Below are positions 4,896-7,388 of a stretch of 7,388 nucleotides of DNA, one piece after another. The notes below the pieces were generated by a model, which worked only from the letters and a program-made list of their open reading frames with translations, was not told the origin of the DNA and ran no database searches. Source of the DNA: Planctomycetes bacterium UBA1146 (GTDB taxonomy: Bacteria; Planctomycetota; UBA8108; UBA1146); contig DCAA01000033.1 in the NCBI GenBank assembly GCA_002311345.1, positions 4,791-12,178 on the forward strand, written 5' to 3'. How positions within the stretch are numbered: position 1 is the stretch's first letter; each line of letters begins with the position of its first letter. The translations under genes and the position numbers were made by a program.

Positions 4896-5915
4896 ATGGA
4901 CACCGATCTTCTTCAGCAAACCGCACGCAAGATGGTGGCTCCCGGTAAAGGAATCCTCGCTGCCGACGAAAGCCATCCGACCATCGGAAAACGCTTTGGT
5001 GCCCTCGGCATTGAAGCCAGCGAAGAAAACCGCCGTCTCTACCGGCAAATGTTCTTCTGCAGTCCAGGAATAGAAAATTACATCTCCGGAGTCATCCTCT
5101 TCGATGAGACCATCCGGCAGAGCACCGATGATGGAGTTCCCTTTCCTCAATGGATGAACTCACTGGGGATCGTTCCAGGAATCAAGGTAGACAAAGGGGT
5201 GAAACCCCTACCCGGCCATCCGGGTGAAACCGTCACCGAAGGTCTCGATGGATTGCGTGACCGCCTCGCAGAGTACTTCGAACTGGGTGCTCGCTTTGCC
5301 AAGTGGCGTGCTGTCATCAACATCGGAGAAAATTTGCCGAGTACTGCCAGTGTGGTGGCAAACGCTCACGCTCTGGCGCGCTATGCGGCACTTTGCCAGG
5401 AGGCTTCGATCGTTCCCATCGTCGAGCCCGAGGTGTTGATGAGCGGTGATCACGACATCGATACCTGCGAGACGGTTACCACAAAAGTCTTGCAGTGCAC
5501 CTTTGAACAACTTCAGCAGCAAGGAGTACTGCTGGAGGGAATCGTGCTGAAACCATCGATGGTCATCCCCGGCAGTGAAGGTCCGGTTGCTGGAATCAAG
5601 GAAGTGGCACAGCGCACTGTTCGATGCCTGACCAGTACTGTGCCTGCTTCGGTACCCGGTATTACTTTCTTGTCGGGGGGCCAAAGCGATGAAGATGCGA
5701 CATCGCACCTCGACGCCATCAATCGACTCGGCGACCATCCCTGGAATCTGACCTTTTCCTATGGAAGAGCCCTCCAGACCACAGCGATGAAAACCTGGGG
5801 AGGGAAACCGGAGGCGCTTGAATCCGCTTCTCAGGCGTTCCTGAAGCGTGCTCGTTGCAATTCAGCCGCTACCAGTGGAACCTGGGAACCGTCGATGGAA
5901 GAAACCGCCGTCTGA
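4896..5915 (+). CDS. Fructose-bisphosphate aldolase, class I
   Basis: The 339-residue enzyme should cleave fructose 1,6-bisphosphate to dihydroxyacetone phosphate and glyceraldehyde 3-phosphate (reverse in gluconeogenesis) in the cytoplasm, through a lysine Schiff base and without metal. It is of the animal/plant type. Residues equivalent to the rabbit muscle enzyme are present: D24 in LAADES (rabbit D33), K136 in AKWRAV (K146), E177 and E179 in IVEPEVL (E187, E189), Schiff-base K219 in GIVLKPSMV (K229), the phosphate-binding LSGGQSDE (259-266) and R291 in SYGRALQ (R303). The length fits bacterial members, which are shorter than the 363-residue rabbit protein. The C-terminus ends METTAV-like (EPSMEETAV) and lacks the terminal tyrosine that tunes the vertebrate enzymes. 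It has a strong ribosome site. It may be transcribed alone or with the following DUF1800 gene (75-base gap), though no functional link between them is known. Confidence 0.96.
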   Translation: MDTDLLQQTARKMVAPGKGILAADESHPTIGKRFGALGIEASEENRRLYRQMFFCSPGIENYISGVILFDETIRQSTDDGVPFPQWMNSLGIVPGIKVDKGVKPLPGHPGETVTEGLDGLRDRLAEYFELGARFAKWRAVINIGENLPSTASVVANAHALARYAALCQEASIVPIVEPEVLMSGDHDIDTCETVTTKVLQCTFEQLQQQGVLLEGIVLKPSMVIPGSEGPVAGIKEVAQRTVRCLTSTVPASVPGITFLSGGQSDEDATSHLDAINRLGDHPWNLTFSYGRALQTTAMKTWGGKPEALESASQAFLKRARCNSAATSGTWEPSMEETAV

Positions 5916-5926
5916 CCCGAGAGCAA

Positions 5927-5980
5927 CCTGTTCTGGTGGGCGGGGTTCTTCCTGTAGCCCCAATTTCTTTCGAGAACAGG
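5927..5980 (+). repeat. Inverted repeat whose right arm covers the DUF1800 ribosome site
   Basis: CCTGTTCT (5927-5934) and AGAACAGG (5973-5980) are exact reverse complements with 38 bases between. The right arm overlaps the AGGAG Shine-Dalgarno (5978-5982) of the next gene, so pairing in mRNA would partly hide it. The loop contains a possible smaller stem GGGG/CCCC (5942-5945 with 5958-5961). There is no T-run after the right arm, so it is not an intrinsic terminator. An 8-base match over this distance could be chance. Confidence 0.4.
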
Positions 5981-5982
5981 AG
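5978..5982 (+). promoter_or_regulatory. Shine-Dalgarno of the DUF1800 gene
   Basis: AGGAG lies eight bases before the ATG at 5991 and fixes this start. The first three bases form part of the right arm of an inverted repeat. Confidence 0.75.
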
Positions 5983-5990
5983 CCTACCCG

Positions 5991-7388
5991 ATGAAGTACA
6001 AAAAACCCGATCCGTTCGCGGTCGCACCTGGTACATCCATCGAGCAGATAAATACCCTCCGAACTCCAGCGAAGTTGATCCTGGCACTCGGATTCGTGCT
6101 GCTCTTTGCCAGTGGTTTCGTGCCAAATCAAGATGAGCCCAGCAGCGGCGCTGACACCACAGCTCCAGCCCAAACCGAGGCGGTCATCGGACTCGATGGT
6201 GCCGCACATCTGCTCGGCAGGACCACCTTCGGGGCTCCGCTCGAACAGTTACAGCAATACGGCTCATTGACCCGCACGGAAGCGGTCCAGAAATTAGTGG
6301 CGACTCTGGTGACCGAATCGGTGACGCCATTGCCGCAGTGGGCCCCCATGCTTCCTTCCGATGTCGCCAAAAAACGAGGCAAGACCGAAGAGACCCGCAA
6401 GGCGTTCCAGAGGGAGAGCCGCCGCTGGCAGGCAGAACTACGCACCTGGTGGACTCGCGAATTGATCTCCAGTCCATCACCTCTGACGGAGCGCCTGGTA
6501 TTGATGTGGCACGGCCATTTCACATCGGAGATGCGCAAGGTGCGTTCCGCGCAGGCGATGTTGCGTCAAAATCAGATGTTCCGGCGCCTCGGTAGCGGCG
6601 ATTTCCGCAAATTGCTGCACGAGGTGGCGCGTGATCCCGCCATGGCCATCTACCTCGATACCCGGCGAAGCACCCGTGAGAAGCCCAACGAGAACTTCGC
6701 TCGCGAATTGCTCGAGTTGTACGGACTCGGTGAGGGCAACTACACCGAGGATGACGTCAAAGAAGCCGCCCGGGCCTTCAGCGGCTATCGCATCGATGCG
6801 CGAACAGGATCATTGAAAATGATACGTCGGCGTCACGATTCCGGAGAGAAAACGGTGCTCGGAACGACCGGTCCGCTGGGAGCCAAAGACGTGGTCGATG
6901 CGGTGCTTGCGCAACCAGCATGCCCGCGCTGGATCAGTCGCAGATTCTGGATCGAATTCGTCTCCCCCACTCCGGATGACCTGGTGATAGGAAAGTGGGC
7001 GAAGTCATTCGTGAAAAGTGAATGGCAACTGAAGTCACTGCTGGAAACCGTCCTGCTCAGTGACGCATTCTGGTCGCAACAAAACCGAGGGTCACTGGTC
7101 AAGAGTCCGGTCGACCTGGTGATCGGTACCATCCGGTCCTTACAACTGGAGAAAGCTCCAGCAGGCCAGTCGCTTCGCATCATCGGTCGGCTCGGTCAGC
7201 AACTGTTCGATCCCCCCAACGTGGCGGGCTGGCCTGGTGGCGAACAATGGATCGATGCCACCACATTGCTCGAGCGTCGCCGCTTCCTGTCAGCAGAACT
7301 GCAGGAGATCTCCATCCTGTCGATGATGAAATTCAATCCGGGTCAGGTCACCGATCGCGCAAATCCGGATCCACAGGATCCCGAGATG
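5991..7388 (+). CDS. DUF1800 family secreted protein, 5' part
   Basis: There are 466 codons open to the right edge; the stop lies outside. A long N-terminal region (about 25 residues, ending LRTPAK) leads into a hydrophobic segment LILALGFVLLFASGFV (29-44), a probable signal peptide or anchor, followed by a Ser/Thr/Ala/Pro-rich linker (to about 64). The rest follows DUF1800 (PF08811): HLLGRTTFG (73-81), ERLVLMWHGHFTSE (167-180) with KV at 183, the segment FRKLLHEVARDPAMAIYLD (205-223), PNENFARELLELYGLGEGNY (232-251), DDVKEAARAFSGY (254-266), RHDSGEKTVLG (281-291), AFWSQQNRGSLVKSPVDLVIG (359-379) and DPPNVAGWPGGEQWID (407-422). The biochemical role is not established; such genes are very often followed by a DUF1501 (sulfatase-like fold) gene, and both abound in Planctomycetota and other bacteria with many exported proteins. 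I predict DUF1501 just beyond the right edge. The start is set by AGGAG and the signal segment. Confidence 0.93.
   Translation, partial: MKYKKPDPFAVAPGTSIEQINTLRTPAKLILALGFVLLFASGFVPNQDEPSSGADTTAPAQTEAVIGLDGAAHLLGRTTFGAPLEQLQQYGSLTRTEAVQKLVATLVTESVTPLPQWAPMLPSDVAKKRGKTEETRKAFQRESRRWQAELRTWWTRELISSPSPLTERLVLMWHGHFTSEMRKVRSAQAMLRQNQMFRRLGSGDFRKLLHEVARDPAMAIYLDTRRSTREKPNENFARELLELYGLGEGNYTEDDVKEAARAFSGYRIDARTGSLKMIRRRHDSGEKTVLGTTGPLGAKDVVDAVLAQPACPRWISRRFWIEFVSPTPDDLVIGKWAKSFVKSEWQLKSLLETVLLSDAFWSQQNRGSLVKSPVDLVIGTIRSLQLEKAPAGQSLRIIGRLGQQLFDPPNVAGWPGGEQWIDATTLLERRRFLSAELQEISILSMMKFNPGQVTDRANPDPQDPEM

Noticed and set aside
4806..5150. A 114-codon minus-strand frame antisense to the aldolase, ending in the T-run of the leftward hairpin.
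   Set aside because: The codons mirror conserved aldolase sequence and the product has no recognised similarity. The hairpin suggests antisense RNA at most, not a protein.
1..7388. A defence island, CRISPR array, prophage or transposon.
   Set aside because: No direct repeats with spacers, transposase, integrase, terminal inverted repeats, toxin-antitoxin or nuclease genes were found; all eight genes are housekeeping or common chromosomal families.

Overview
The window holds eight protein genes: six complete and two cut by the window edges. It reads as ordinary chromosome of a moderately GC-rich bacterium. A DUF1800 secreted protein, a class I fructose-bisphosphate aldolase, a DUF2270 membrane protein, an exported TPR protein and a very small basic protein with an ANHGKRP motif together suggest Planctomycetota or a similar deep-branching phylum. 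That assignment is inference from gene content; there is no rRNA or other marker to fix it. I see no tRNA, rRNA, CRISPR array, insertion sequence or phage gene.

Left third (minus strand, read right to left from 2420): a CmoB/DUF1698-like SAM methyltransferase, then an aminoglycoside-phosphotransferase-fold (APH) kinase joined to it by a TGATG overlap, then, 39 bases on, the first 100 codons of a YaaA (UPF0246) peroxide-stress protein that runs off the left edge. The methyltransferase and kinase look like a translationally coupled pair that may modify the same small molecule or carrier; the substrate is unknown. A 91-base divergent intergenic region separates them from a plus-strand exported TPR protein (2512-3624), which converges on and overlaps by 4 bases a minus-strand four-helix DUF2270 membrane protein (3621-4355).

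Right half (plus strand): after a 250-base gap comes a 33-residue, highly basic protein (4606-4707) that I read as a bL37-like small ribosomal protein. Next are a class I aldolase with all its key catalytic residues (4896-5915) and a DUF1800 protein (from 5991) that runs off the right edge, as a rule the partner of a DUF1501 protein. A hairpin with a six-base T-run, pointing leftward, lies between the small protein and the aldolase.

The most unexpected pattern is in the translation starts. Four genes have a clear GGAGG/AGGAG Shine-Dalgarno sequence. The kinase starts by stop-start overlap. The other three (yaaA, the TPR gene and the bL37-like gene) lack a convincing Shine-Dalgarno, but each has a TANNNT hexamer ending exactly six bases before ATG, the geometry of a -10 box for a leaderless mRNA. 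The bL37-like gene also has a TTGACC -35 box. No large new system such as defence, secretion or a biosynthetic cluster is visible; the best leads are the bL37-like protein, the leaderless starts and the methyltransferase-kinase pair.
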